Positions 1 to 7,362 of a DNA stretch of 34,324 nt are shown in pieces. The notes beneath the pieces are model-generated. The model was not told the origin of the DNA. It ran no database searches and saw nothing but the letters and a program-made list of their open reading frames with translations. The number at the start of each line of letters is the position of its first letter. Within the stretch, counting starts at the first letter, position 1. This stretch comes from Candidatus Muiribacterium halophilum (lineage in GTDB: Bacteria; Muiribacteriota; Muiribacteriia; Muiribacteriales; Muiribacteriaceae), in contig JALOAD010000039.1 of NCBI GenBank assembly GCA_023228995.1, positions 1 through 34,324 on the forward strand, given 5' to 3'. The translations under genes and the position numbers were made by a program.

Positions 1-150
1 TTAGTTGACATTTATATTTTGTCATCCCAGAATGATTCTGAGAAACTGTCATCCCAGTACTATTCTGAATTTTTAGTTGACATTTATATTTTGTCATCCC
101 AGAATGATTCTGAGAAACTGTCATCCCGGTATGTTTCTGAGCCGGGATCT
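1..150. repeat. Tandem GTCATCCC-type palindromic repeats
   Basis: A 72-bp unit starting TTAGTTGACATTTATATTTT is present twice in tandem (from 1 and from 73). Each contains GTCATCCCAGAATGATTCTG and a second GTCATCCC. The last copy ends in a clear hairpin: ATCCCGG at 123-129 pairs with CCGGGAT at 142-148. The same family recurs at 579-636, 16526-16556, 33833-33863 and 34292-34324, so these are REP-like dispersed hairpins. The first copy may be cut by the window edge. Confidence 0.8.
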
Positions 151-207
151 CGCTTTTGATATTTTTATCATTACACTAACGCAAAAAAATAATCATTCGG
201 TATTTTA

Positions 208-359
208 GAGGCTGTTGAAAAAGTTATGTTTTCTTTTTTTCAAACTTAACTTTAAAAACAAACAGCATGGTCAGGCCGACCTATGTAAGCTAAAATTTGA
301 GATCGGCACAGACCCTATTCTGCATCAATGTTTCTTCTTATTAGTTTTTCAACAGCCTC
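208..359. mobile_element. MITE, copy 1 of 3
   Basis: A 152-bp non-coding element with perfect 15-bp terminal inverted repeats, GAGGCTGTTGAAAAA at the left and its complement at the right. TTTTA flanks both ends, consistent with a 5-bp target duplication. The interior is shared with the copies at 8701 and 29487, including CAGCATGGTCAGGCCGACC and CGGCACAGACCCTATT. No transposase is encoded, so movement would need an enzyme supplied elsewhere. Confidence 0.85.
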
Positions 360-431
360 TTTTACCTTCGTTCACTTATAATACATCCGTATATTATATG
401 CTTCGCAATGTTCACTCAAGTTACCGAGCAG

Positions 432-511
432 ATTTTTTTTTTGCTTTTGTTTATAAAAACTCCATAATGATTTAATATAATCGAAAAATTTCTAACGAGT
501 TTTCGTAATTG
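432..511. repeat. Dispersed repeat, copy A (inverted relative to 24351-24450)
   Basis: About 78 bp match the reverse complement of 24374-24450 with only a few differences. Shared blocks include TTGCTTTTGTTTATA, ATGATTTAATATAAT and TTCTAACGAG. It probably belongs to the inverted-repeat element family seen again at 33950-34175. Confidence 0.7.
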
Positions 512-945
512 AGTCTTCTGATTAAATAAACAAAAATCAATATAATGCCATCCCAAAGGGAATTTCATATAAAAAAATGTCATCCCAGTACTATTCTGAA
601 TTTTTGTCATCCCGGTATGTTTCTGAGCCGGGATCTGTTTTTGATTTTTTTTTGAATTAGATTTTACATATAGATTCAAAAAATTGATATCGAGCGTAAT
701 TATGGAAGCTGTCTTAAGATTTTCAATAAGTATACAAAAAAGAAATTCAAAGTTAAAAAGAATAAAATTATAAATAACTAAGATACATTAGAAAATCTTA
801 AGGAAATTACATGGAGGTAATTTAAAGCTGAACATGTAAGGAGAAAATTTATACTATGTAAATTTTCAACTGGTACCAAGATATCAATTGTTTTGAATTG
901 TATAATTATTTAAAATATTGTGCTATTTAATCAGAAGACTCAATT
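507..945. repeat. Region bounded by perfect 21-bp inverted repeats
   Basis: Positions 507-527 (beginning AATTGAGTCTTCTGA) recur as the exact reverse complement at 925-945. The 439-bp interval has no gene and includes a GTCATCCC hairpin pair. A diverged relative of the arm lies near 4822-4856. It could be a non-autonomous element or two separate repeat insertions. Confidence 0.5.
579..636. repeat. GTCATCCC-type hairpin pair
   Basis: Two adjacent members of the family: GTCATCCCAGTACTATTCTG, followed by GTCATCCCGG with its complement CCGGGAT, giving a 7-bp stem. The arrangement matches the end of the cluster at 1-150. Confidence 0.75.
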
Positions 946-1091
946 GCCTCAAAAAAATTTTTTTACAGAAAATGGAAAAAATTATATCTTTTTAAATTAA
1001 ATACTTTTTATCCCAAATATGTTATATTTGTATTATAGATAAAAAATCAAATTATTGGCTTGAATTAGCAAAACACGACTATATAACATAA

Positions 1092-1133
1092 ACTTATAAT
1101 TGTTTTGTTTTGTCAATGTCAAGAACCGACACC
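1092..1133. repeat. 3'-end repeat, copy 1 of 4 (supplies GNAT C-terminus)
   Basis: A 42-bp element: ACTTATAATTGTT, a short variable stretch, then TTTGTCAATGTCAAGAACCG and ACACC. It covers the last 13 codons of the GNAT gene, including the stop. Read along the gene it contains TTGACA, an 18-bp spacer and TATAAG, which looks like a promoter pointing downstream. Other copies are at 5035, 12548 and 23560. Confidence 0.85.
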
Positions 1134-1600
1134 TCTTTTGAATATATGATTTTATCATCATTTATATTGTAAAAATCTTTGAGTATAACCTCAACTTTAT
1201 ATCCATTATTTATATAAAACTGTTGTGTTGGTTTATAAAGTTCTTTGTTTGATGTTTCAATATATATTTTTCTTCCATTTTTTTTTGCAATCATTCTTTC
1301 AGTTTCTAAAAGAAGTTTTTTACCAATTCCACTATTTCTCTTAGAATTATCAACTGCAATCCAATAAAGATCATAACTTCCAATCGTGCATGGAATTTCT
1401 CCATAACATGTATAACCTGCTAAATGCTCTTTATCTTCAAGAAAAACAAAGCTATATCCTTCTTTTTGACCTTTTTCATAAGTTTCTTCTGCTAATTCTT
1501 TTGCAATATCAATTTCATCTTCGCGAAAAAATCCAGAAGAACAGATTATATTATGTATTTTATCACCATCATCTTTTTTCACAGTATATCTAAATTTCAT
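1094..1600 (-). CDS. GNAT-family N-acetyltransferase
   Basis: A 168-residue protein with the GNAT fold. Motif A, the acetyl-CoA pyrophosphate-binding loop, is RNSGIGKKLL at about residues 87-96, preceded by the strand LYWIAVD. The late FYINNGYKVEVIL matches the family's closing strands. It should transfer an acetyl group from acetyl-CoA to a small molecule or amino acid that I cannot name. The ATG sits 4 nt after the stop of the ATP-grasp ligase gene, and AGGTGA at that junction can serve as its ribosome binding site, so the two are likely co-translated. The last residues, VSVLDIDKTKQL, are encoded by a dispersed 42-bp repeat. The same tail with two changes ends the unrelated protein at 12550-15195, so it is acquired rather than native. 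Confidence 0.85.
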   Translation of the reverse strand: MKFRYTVKKDDGDKIHNIICSSGFFREDEIDIAKELAEETYEKGQKEGYSFVFLEDKEHLAGYTCYGEIPCTIGSYDLYWIAVDNSKRNSGIGKKLLLETERMIAKKNGRKIYIETSNKELYKPTQQFYINNGYKVEVILKDFYNINDDKIIYSKEVSVLDIDKTKQL

Positions 1601-1604
1601 AAAA

Positions 1605-2585
1605 TCACCTGTTTAAATCCTGGGATATCCATGAAATAACATCTTTTATCTCAAATCCTGATTTTTTACATGCATTGGAAAACCCTGCATCAGGTGATAT
1701 ACAAGGATTTGCATTTACTTCAAGTACATAAATATTATTATCATTATCTATTCTATAATCAATTCTTGCATAGCCTTTGATATTAAAAAGATACCAACAT
1801 TTAATTGTCATTTCTTCCATTCTGTTTATTATGTAATTATCCTTTTCGGTGAATTCTGAACTAACAACTGTACTTTCATATTCAATAGAATCCATATCCC
1901 ATTTCGCTTTAAAATCAACGATTTTATGATTATCACCAAAATCAATAAAACATATTTCCGCTGGATTCAATACAAGCGGTTTATCATCTTTTCTAATTAC
2001 TGAAATATTAAATTCTCTTCCATCTATAAATTCTTCTGCAAAAAACTCATAACCTTCTTTTGTTTGTTTATCATTAATTCTTTTTCTCATATCCTCAATA
2101 TCTTTGAATATAACAACACTATCTTTATCCATACCTTTTGACGCATGTTCCCAAATAGCTTTAATTATAAATTTTTTACCTGTAGGTTCTGATAAAAAAT
2201 ATGTTTCACTTAATGTAATCCAGTCTGCTGTAGGAATATTACCTTTTCTCATGTATTTTTTAGCTTCAAGTTTGTTTGATGTAATTCTTATTGCTTCTGA
2301 AGAAGATCCGGTAAAAGGAATATTAACTTTTTCAAGGTATTCAGGTGCTAGATGTATAAGTGAGCCATTTCCATTGACTGATTCTACTAGATTGAAAACA
2401 AAATCAGGTTTTTCTTTTCTCATTTCTTTGTGAAAAGTTTTAAAATCTTCTGAAAATGGTATTTCAACAACCTCATATCCAAAATGCTGAAGTGAACTTT
2501 TTACTACTGAGATCTGATGAAGTATATCTATCTCATCTGGGTTGTCATCTGTGCTTACGCTGTCAAATAAAATTGCAGTTTTCAC
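1605..2585 (-). CDS. ATP-grasp ligase, D-alanine-D-alanine ligase-like
   Basis: About 326 residues. Near the C-terminus ARIDYRID and YVLEVNANPCISPDAGF carry the Asp/Glu/Asn metal-ATP residues of ATP-grasp enzymes. The N-terminal region with NGNGSLIH and PFTGSSSEAIRITSNKLEAK matches the D-Ala-D-Ala ligase fold. The expected reaction is ATP-dependent joining of an amino acid or peptide through an acyl phosphate. The substrate is unclear, and I do not call it the housekeeping Ddl. I chose the GTG at 2585 because GGAGGA lies 7 nt upstream. An in-frame TTG at 2600 overlaps that site and has none of its own. It is paired with the GNAT gene 4 nt downstream. Confidence 0.8.
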   Translation of the reverse strand: MKTAILFDSVSTDDNPDEIDILHQISVVKSSLQHFGYEVVEIPFSEDFKTFHKEMRKEKPDFVFNLVESVNGNGSLIHLAPEYLEKVNIPFTGSSSEAIRITSNKLEAKKYMRKGNIPTADWITLSETYFLSEPTGKKFIIKAIWEHASKGMDKDSVVIFKDIEDMRKRINDKQTKEGYEFFAEEFIDGREFNISVIRKDDKPLVLNPAEICFIDFGDNHKIVDFKAKWDMDSIEYESTVVSSEFTEKDNYIINRMEEMTIKCWYLFNIKGYARIDYRIDNDNNIYVLEVNANPCISPDAGFSNACKKSGFEIKDVISWISQDLNR

Positions 2586-2789
2586 CAAATATTCCTCCAA
2601 GGAATTTTATTAATTGCACTCTCTTAATTATTATACATTATACAAAAAAATCAAGTTATTTTATTAAAAAATTTTTTTTATTCAAGCTATATTTTAACCT
2701 GTTAATCAATTTAAATAACATATTGAGTTTTAACTGGTTTTTAGTCCTTAAATCTCCGATTATTTACTCCAAACAATAACAATTGATAT

Positions 2790-2828
2790 ATCCGTGTTTT
2801 ACTACTATTGAAACAGCAAAACACGGAT
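2790..2828 (-). terminator. Long stem-loop after the sigma-factor operon
   Basis: ATCCGTGTTTT (2790-2800) pairs perfectly with AAAACACGGAT (2818-2828), an 11-bp stem with a 17-nt loop. It lies just beyond the stop of the gene at 2845. There is no clean T-run after it, so it may be a 3' stabiliser rather than an intrinsic terminator. Confidence 0.45.
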
Positions 2829-2844
2829 AATATTAAACAATTTT

Positions 2845-3891
2845 TTAATCTTTGAATTTAACCTTATTTCCAAAAGTTGCAAACAACCTTTTTTCATTAT
2901 ATTCATTAACATTGTAATACATATCTCTCAAATAACTATCAAACTGAATAAGAAGTGAATATTCTTCTGTTATTTTTTCAAGTCTTTCCTTCATATTTTT
3001 ACCATTACCACTATTATAAATCTCTTCAGCAGTATCAAATATTTTGAGGCATCCTTTCATCTCTTTTGTTATTAATTCCTTAAGGGTAAAAATAATCGGG
3101 CTTTTTTCAAATTCATCCTTTTTAGCTCTGATAAACTCACTTCTGACTGAATTAAATACATTTAGATAATCAGGTTTTAAAGTACATGCTTTATCAAGCA
3201 ATTTGCTTAATTCTTCAAATAAATATCTTTTTATAGGCATTTTATTTGCTAAAACACCATAAAAAATTGCATATCCAGGTTCAAGTGATGTATCAACACC
3301 CCATTTACCATAAGAGGGAGAACGAAGCTGATAATTAAATTCTGTAAGACTTAGCACAAGAAGTTTTTCATAAGCATCTAATACTTTTTTATCTTCTTTA
3401 ATAACCATATTATACTGAATATAATACTCTATTATCCTTCTTAATCCATAAAAATCATAACTGTCAAACAAAGCACTCTTATACTGATTTTCGTGAATAC
3501 ATACAGCAAAATTCTTTCGAACTTCCTCAAATTCTTCAAGAGACGGAATATCTGATATCATATTCTCTATATTTTCTCTAACATCTTCTCTTTCGATAAT
3601 ATCATCAATTTTATACCAACTATTTGTAGATAATTCCTCAGATATTGAATAAGCTTTTTTATATTTCAAAAAAGTCATATTAATATCAGTAAAAAAGTGA
3701 TTGATTCCATTCTCAGAATAAATTCCAGAAGAATAATCAAAGATTTCTGGTAATTCCTGATCTGCAAAGAACTTTTCAAGTCCAATATATTCAGAATAGA
3801 AAAATAACATAAAAACAAAAAAACCAAATACAATAGCTCTTAAAAACAATGTAGTGTAATTTTTCACCTTAGTTAAATTGATTTTCTTCAT
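2845..3891 (-). CDS. Single-pass membrane protein of the sigma-factor operon, unknown function
   Basis: About 348 residues, family not recognised. One hydrophobic segment at about residues 15-33 (TTLFLRAIVFGFFVFMLFFY) is followed by a long, mostly helical domain rich in charged residues, probably outside the membrane. I start at the ATG at 3891, which has AGGAGG immediately upstream; a longer frame to 3942 has none. The start lies inside the end of the upstream gene (23-nt overlap), so translation is probably coupled. As the third gene after an ECF sigma factor and a small membrane protein it may take part in the same envelope-sensing pathway. That role is inferred from position alone. Confidence 0.7.
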   Translation of the reverse strand: MKKINLTKVKNYTTLFLRAIVFGFFVFMLFFYSEYIGLEKFFADQELPEIFDYSSGIYSENGINHFFTDINMTFLKYKKAYSISEELSTNSWYKIDDIIEREDVRENIENMISDIPSLEEFEEVRKNFAVCIHENQYKSALFDSYDFYGLRRIIEYYIQYNMVIKEDKKVLDAYEKLLVLSLTEFNYQLRSPSYGKWGVDTSLEPGYAIFYGVLANKMPIKRYLFEELSKLLDKACTLKPDYLNVFNSVRSEFIRAKKDEFEKSPIIFTLKELITKEMKGCLKIFDTAEEIYNSGNGKNMKERLEKITEEYSLLIQFDSYLRDMYYNVNEYNEKRLFATFGNKVKFKD

Positions 3892-4204
3892 AATATCCTC
3901 CTTTTGAACTATTGATGATTTCTGCAAAAACAATAATGACAATATAAAATAAAGCTGGTATTAAAATGTATTTAAGCATAAAAATAACCGACATCATGAT
4001 ATTTGCAATCCCTGACACTTCTAACACAATAATGAAAAAAGCACACAAAAGCATAAAAGAAATAAAAATAAATACCATCGAATCAATAAAAATCTGATTT
4101 CTTATTTTTTTTTGTAACAATTTGAAACCATTCCTATCATTGAGATTAACTTCACTTTTTTTTAATTTGCTGTAAATATCTTCAAGTTTAATTTTCTTGT
4201 TCAT
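3869..4204 (-). CDS. Small membrane protein, putative anti-sigma factor
   Basis: 111 residues. A charged N-terminal region of about 38 residues, likely cytoplasmic, is followed by two or three hydrophobic segments (about 39-62 and 70-95) and a short polar tail. The start overlaps the end of the ECF sigma factor gene by 17 nt, the arrangement usual for a sigma factor and its membrane anti-sigma partner. No zinc-binding anti-sigma motif (HxxxCxxC) is present and I recognise no family, so the anti-sigma role is inferred from context. Confidence 0.6.
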   Translation of the reverse strand: MNKKIKLEDIYSKLKKSEVNLNDRNGFKLLQKKIRNQIFIDSMVFIFISFMLLCAFFIIVLEVSGIANIMMSVIFMLKYILIPALFYIVIIVFAEIINSSKGGYYEENQFN

Positions 4205-4709
4205 AAAACCTCCTGAAAACTTCCTTAGCTCTTGAAATTCTCGACATCACAGTACCCAAAGGTATTTCAAGGATTTCAGAAATCTCTTCATAACTTAGAT
4301 TCTCATAGAATCTCAAAAAAAGAATAGTCCTGTGTTTTTCAGGAATAGCATCAAGTTGTTTATTGATTTTTTCATAATCTTTTAGATTTTCAGGAAACAT
4401 GTACTCTTCATAGTTATTTTTAAAAATCTCTATTATCTTAAATGTTTTTTTAACAATTCTAAAAAATTTCCTACATTCATTTTTACTAACTTTATAAAGC
4501 CATGATCTAATATTGAAATCAGCAGAAAAAATTCCTTCCTGAAAATAAGCTTTTAAAAAAACATCCTGAGTTATGTCCATACTCTCTTCCCTGTTTCCAG
4601 TTATATGAAGACAAAAATAAAACATTCGAGTATGATAAAGCTCAAATATCTTCTCAAAAGCAAATTCAGGGTCGTTTAATGCAAGCTTTTTAATTTCATT
4701 TTCATCCAT
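4188..4709 (-). CDS. ECF-type RNA polymerase sigma factor
   Basis: 173 residues, typical for group 4 sigma factors. Region 2 spans roughly residues 15-75, with the core-binding and -10-recognition segment around DITQDVFLKAY. Region 4 spans about 118-170, with the helix-turn-helix YEEISEILEIPLGTVMSRI. Regions 1 and 3 are absent, as usual for ECF factors. GGGGAG stands before the ATG. It heads an operon of three overlapping genes, the next two encoding membrane proteins, which suggests release of the sigma factor by an envelope signal. Target promoters cannot be told from this window. Confidence 0.92.
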   Translation of the reverse strand: MDENEIKKLALNDPEFAFEKIFELYHTRMFYFCLHITGNREESMDITQDVFLKAYFQEGIFSADFNIRSWLYKVSKNECRKFFRIVKKTFKIIEIFKNNYEEYMFPENLKDYEKINKQLDAIPEKHRTILFLRFYENLSYEEISEILEIPLGTVMSRISRAKEVFRRFYEQEN

Positions 4710-5034
4710 AATTATCTCCCCCTGAAACAGTTCTCAAATAGTATAATCCAAAATTGAAGATTTTATTCCATTTTTTTTGTTTTTTTTATATTATTTTAAA
4801 AATATCCTTAAAAAATAAAATAGTAATTGAGTTTTGTAATTGAACCCTCTGATTAAATACTATAAATGCGATTAAAAGAAATATCTCTATCAAAATTAAC
4901 ATTAAATAAAATTGCCAAGAGATTATAAAAGAAAAGAAAAGAAAAGAAATGAAATATAATACTATACAAAAAAATATATGTTTTAAATAAAAAAACATAT
5001 AAAAGGCTATTCTAAAATGTTTATAATAAGTAAT
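4710..5034. other. Intergenic region without a supported gene
   Basis: An open frame on the minus strand (4786-4998) has no ribosome binding site, is almost entirely Phe/Ile/Leu as expected of random AT-rich sequence, and runs through repeat remnants at 4822-4856 (GTAATTGAG, CTCTGATTAAATA). Tandem AAAAG units occur at about 4927-4946. A TATACT hexamer at 4740-4745 might be the -10 of the sigma factor gene, but I see no matching -35. Confidence 0.5.
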
Positions 5035-5075
5035 ACTTATATTTTATATTAATGTCAATGTCAAGAACCGACACT
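5035..5075. repeat. 3'-end repeat, copy 2 of 4 (ends the zinc protein)
   Basis: The most diverged copy, 41 bp: it keeps ACTTATA and TGTCAATGTCAAGAACCGAC, but the middle differs. It supplies the last codons (Val-Gly-Ser, stop) of the small zinc protein, in a different frame from copies 1 and 3. Despite the changed middle, TTGACA and TATAAG are kept 17 bp apart. Confidence 0.75.
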
Positions 5076-5237
5076 CTGTTTTTTATTTTTACAGTTACTG
5101 CAAACTCCATCATTCTCATAAGCACAATCAATACATATAAATTTTCCACATTTCCTACAATTTGTAATTTCATTGGCTACTTTTCTGTCAAATTTTCTAT
5201 TACACTCTGGACATTTAAAAGATGTTTTCTTGCCCAT
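5061..5237 (-). CDS. 58-residue four-CxxC zinc protein
   Basis: A small gene. GGAGG stands a few bases before the ATG at 5237. The product has eight cysteines in four CxxC pairs: C9/C12 (FKCPEC), C27/C30 (CRKC), C35/C38 (CIDC) and C46/C49 (CSNC). That is enough for two zinc sites, possibly interleaved as in RING or B-box folds. It has no signal peptide, so it should be cytoplasmic, perhaps binding nucleic acid or protein. The final residues (SVGS) and the TGA stop come from the dispersed 3'-end repeat, so the native C-terminus may have been replaced. I do not recognise a named family. Confidence 0.75.
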   Translation of the reverse strand: MGKKTSFKCPECNRKFDRKVANEITNCRKCGKFICIDCAYENDGVCSNCKNKKQSVGS

Positions 5238-5342
5238 GCTTCCTCCGAAATATAAAAATCTATTATAGAAAGTAATACTCTTTTTTTAAAAAAAATTCAA
5301 TTTTTTCGATACATTTTACTATAAAAATACCAACTGACCATT

Positions 5343-5351
5343 TGTTATAAT
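5343..5351 (+). promoter_or_regulatory. Extended -10 promoter for corA
   Basis: TGTTATAAT is a perfect extended -10 (TG-N-TATAAT), 29 nt before the corA ATG. No good -35 is visible, which is acceptable with an extended -10. Confidence 0.6.
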
Positions 5352-5380
5352 GGAATTAGTTTATAAACAGGAGATTTTTT

Positions 5381-6445
5381 ATGGCTAAAATTATTAAACA
5401 TTGTGCAAATAAAATCGGTAGAGCTCCAGGAACTCTTTTGCATACTGGTGAAAAAAAACTAAATAATGTTCTTATTGAAAAATTCACTTATTCAAAAAAA
5501 GATTGTATTTTTGAAAAAATTTCTGATATTTCTAAACTTAATAATATTAATAAAAAAGATTATATTACCTGGATAAATATATGTGGTCTTCATGATATAA
5601 AAGCTCTTGAAGAAATTGGTAAAATTTTTAATATTCATTCTTTAACTCTTGAAGATATTCTTCATACTGAAATTCGTCCTAAATATGAAGAACTTCATGA
5701 TTCTATATTTTTTATACTTAAAATGTATTTATATAATAAAAAAACAGATTATATTTTAACTGAACAGGTGAGTTTTATACTTAAAGATAATATTGTATTA
5801 ACTTTTCAAGAAAGAGAGGGTGATGTATTTGATCCTATTAGAGAAAGATTAAAAAATAATAAAGGAAAAGTTAGAAGTTCTGCTGCCGATTATTTGCTTT
5901 ATACTCTTGCAGATTCTTTAATTGATCAATATTTTGTTATACTTGAGAATTTTGCTGATAAAAGTGAAGAAATTGAAGAAATATTGCTTAATAATCCTAA
6001 TCAAAAAACACTTTCTGAAATTTATAAAGTAAAAAGAGAACTTCTTATTCTTAGAAAAACTATATGGCCAGTTCGAGAAATAATTAGCTCATTACTAAAA
6101 TATGACGGAGATCTTATAAAAAAAGATACTGAAATATATATAAGAGATCTTTATGAACATACAATTTCAATAATCGATACTGTTGAAACTTTAAGAGATA
6201 TGGCATCAGGAATGGTTGATCTTTATATTTCAAGTGTAAGCAATAGAATGAACGAAATTATGAAAGTTCTTACAATTTTTTCAGCTATATTTATTCCTCT
6301 TACTTTTATTGCTGGAGTTTATGGTATGAATTTTGCCAATATGCCTGAATTATCATGGGAATGGGGTTATTTTGGTGTTTTAGCATTAATGCTATTATTA
6401 TTTATTGCAATGATATTTTTCTTTAAAAAGAAAAAATGGATGTAA
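5381..6445 (+). CDS. corA: CorA-family magnesium/divalent cation channel
   Basis: 354 residues, a normal length. The cytoplasmic N-terminal domain and long stalk helices are followed by two transmembrane helices near the C-terminus. The family signature YGMNF lies at the end of the first (IFSAIFIPLTFIAGVYGMNF), with Asn-Met-Pro in the periplasmic loop and a basic C-terminal end (KKKKW), as in CorA. It should work as a homopentamer in the inner membrane passing Mg2+, possibly Co2+ or Ni2+. CAGGAG lies upstream of the ATG and an extended -10 further upstream. The next gene starts 1 nt after its stop, so the two form an operon. Confidence 0.95.
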   Translation: MAKIIKHCANKIGRAPGTLLHTGEKKLNNVLIEKFTYSKKDCIFEKISDISKLNNINKKDYITWINICGLHDIKALEEIGKIFNIHSLTLEDILHTEIRPKYEELHDSIFFILKMYLYNKKTDYILTEQVSFILKDNIVLTFQEREGDVFDPIRERLKNNKGKVRSSAADYLLYTLADSLIDQYFVILENFADKSEEIEEILLNNPNQKTLSEIYKVKRELLILRKTIWPVREIISSLLKYDGDLIKKDTEIYIRDLYEHTISIIDTVETLRDMASGMVDLYISSVSNRMNEIMKVLTIFSAIFIPLTFIAGVYGMNFANMPELSWEWGYFGVLALMLLLFIAMIFFFKKKKWM

Positions 6446-6446
6446 T

Positions 6447-7334
6447 ATGAGAAAATTAAATTTCCCTGAAAAAATCGATTGTAATAGAATATGTCTTAAA
6501 AAATACGATATAAACCTTGCTGATAAAATGTTTGAATATGTAGAAAAAGATCGTGAAAGACTTAGTGAATTTTTACCATGGGTTGATAGCACTAATAATG
6601 TTAAAGACGAAAAAAACTTTATAAAAATGTCAAATAATGCCTGGGATGATTTTTTTTTATTTGACTATGCTTTGTTTTTGAAATCAAACAATGATTATAT
6701 TGGGAATATTGGTATTCATTCTATAAATTGGGAATGCTCTAGAGCTGAAATTGGTTATTGGATATTATCTGATTTTGAAAGTAATGGATTTATAAGTGAA
6801 GCATTAATTTTCATCGAAAAAGTCCTTTTCGGAAGCGGTTTTAATAAAATAGAAATAAGATGTGATAGTAATAATCAAAAATCTTCATCTGTCCCTAAAA
6901 GAAATAATTATAAACTCGATGGAGTATTAAGAGAAAATGCTTTTTATAAAAATAAATTCGTAAATACTATGGTGTTTTCTAAATTAAAAAATGAGTATTT
7001 TCAAAATAGAAAATATGAAATAAATTATATTTTAGATAGATTTTTTACAAGAATTCCTTTTGAAGAAGAATATTATTTTATTGAAATAATAAGAAAAAAT
7101 AAATCAATTTTTACTTTTTTTAATATGGAAAACAAGCCTCAAAAATTCCCAAGTATTAAAAAATGGTTTGAAGAAAAACCTGATTCTATTGAATACAAAT
7201 TGATATTCAGAAAAGATACAAAAGAACCTATTGGAGGAATTGAAAAAGATTATAATAATCCTGAAAATCTCGGATTTGAAATTCTAAATTGCTATAAAAA
7301 TGTAATTAAGAAAGTTTCAGGTGTTGAGGTATAG
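6447..7334 (+). CDS. RimJ/RimL-type GNAT acetyltransferase with a partial second GNAT-like domain
   Basis: 295 residues. Residues 1 to about 183 form a RimL-like GNAT domain: EIGYWI, the motif A region SNGFISEAL, and NNQKSSSVPKRNNYKLDGVLR, where acetyltransferases of ribosomal protein N-termini and related enzymes carry N-x-S-x-x-V and the EG-x-xR element. The last part reads like the first half of a second GNAT domain (PIGGIEKDYNNPENLGFEI) but stops before a motif A. The three frames beyond the stop do not restore it, so it looks like a decayed duplication. The gene follows corA by one base. The substrate is unknown. Confidence 0.75.
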   Translation: MRKLNFPEKIDCNRICLKKYDINLADKMFEYVEKDRERLSEFLPWVDSTNNVKDEKNFIKMSNNAWDDFFLFDYALFLKSNNDYIGNIGIHSINWECSRAEIGYWILSDFESNGFISEALIFIEKVLFGSGFNKIEIRCDSNNQKSSSVPKRNNYKLDGVLRENAFYKNKFVNTMVFSKLKNEYFQNRKYEINYILDRFFTRIPFEEEYYFIEIIRKNKSIFTFFNMENKPQKFPSIKKWFEEKPDSIEYKLIFRKDTKEPIGGIEKDYNNPENLGFEILNCYKNVIKKVSGVEV

Positions 7335-7362
7335 AAGAAGTATAAAGTAGTTTAAGTTTTTT

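Larger units (their letters stand above)
1..1093. other. Gene-free, repeat-rich intergenic region
   Basis: I see no convincing gene. The open frames at 215-475 (+) and 416-679 (-) run through repeats listed separately and lack a ribosome binding site. The stretch holds tandem GTCATCCC-type hairpins (1-150 and 579-636), one MITE (208-359), a dispersed repeat (432-511) and a 21-bp inverted pair (507-527 and 925-945). Between about 640 and 920 and from 946 to 1091 I see only AT-rich sequence without structure I can name. Confidence 0.7.

Noticed and set aside
215-475. 86-residue frame on the plus strand
   Set aside because: Lies mostly inside the MITE and has no start signals.
416-679. 87-residue frame on the minus strand
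   Set aside because: Runs through a dispersed repeat and GTCATCCC hairpins.
1092-1133. Integron attC site at a gene 3' end
   Set aside because: The repeat lacks the long imperfect palindrome and paired core sites of attC, and no integrase is in the window.
4786-4998. 70-residue hydrophobic frame on the minus strand
   Set aside because: No ribosome binding site, composition expected of random AT-rich sequence, and it crosses repeat remnants.
5052-5255. 67-residue plus-strand frame opposite the zinc protein
   Set aside because: Antisense shadow; the minus-strand frame has the GGAGG site and the ordered cysteine pairs.
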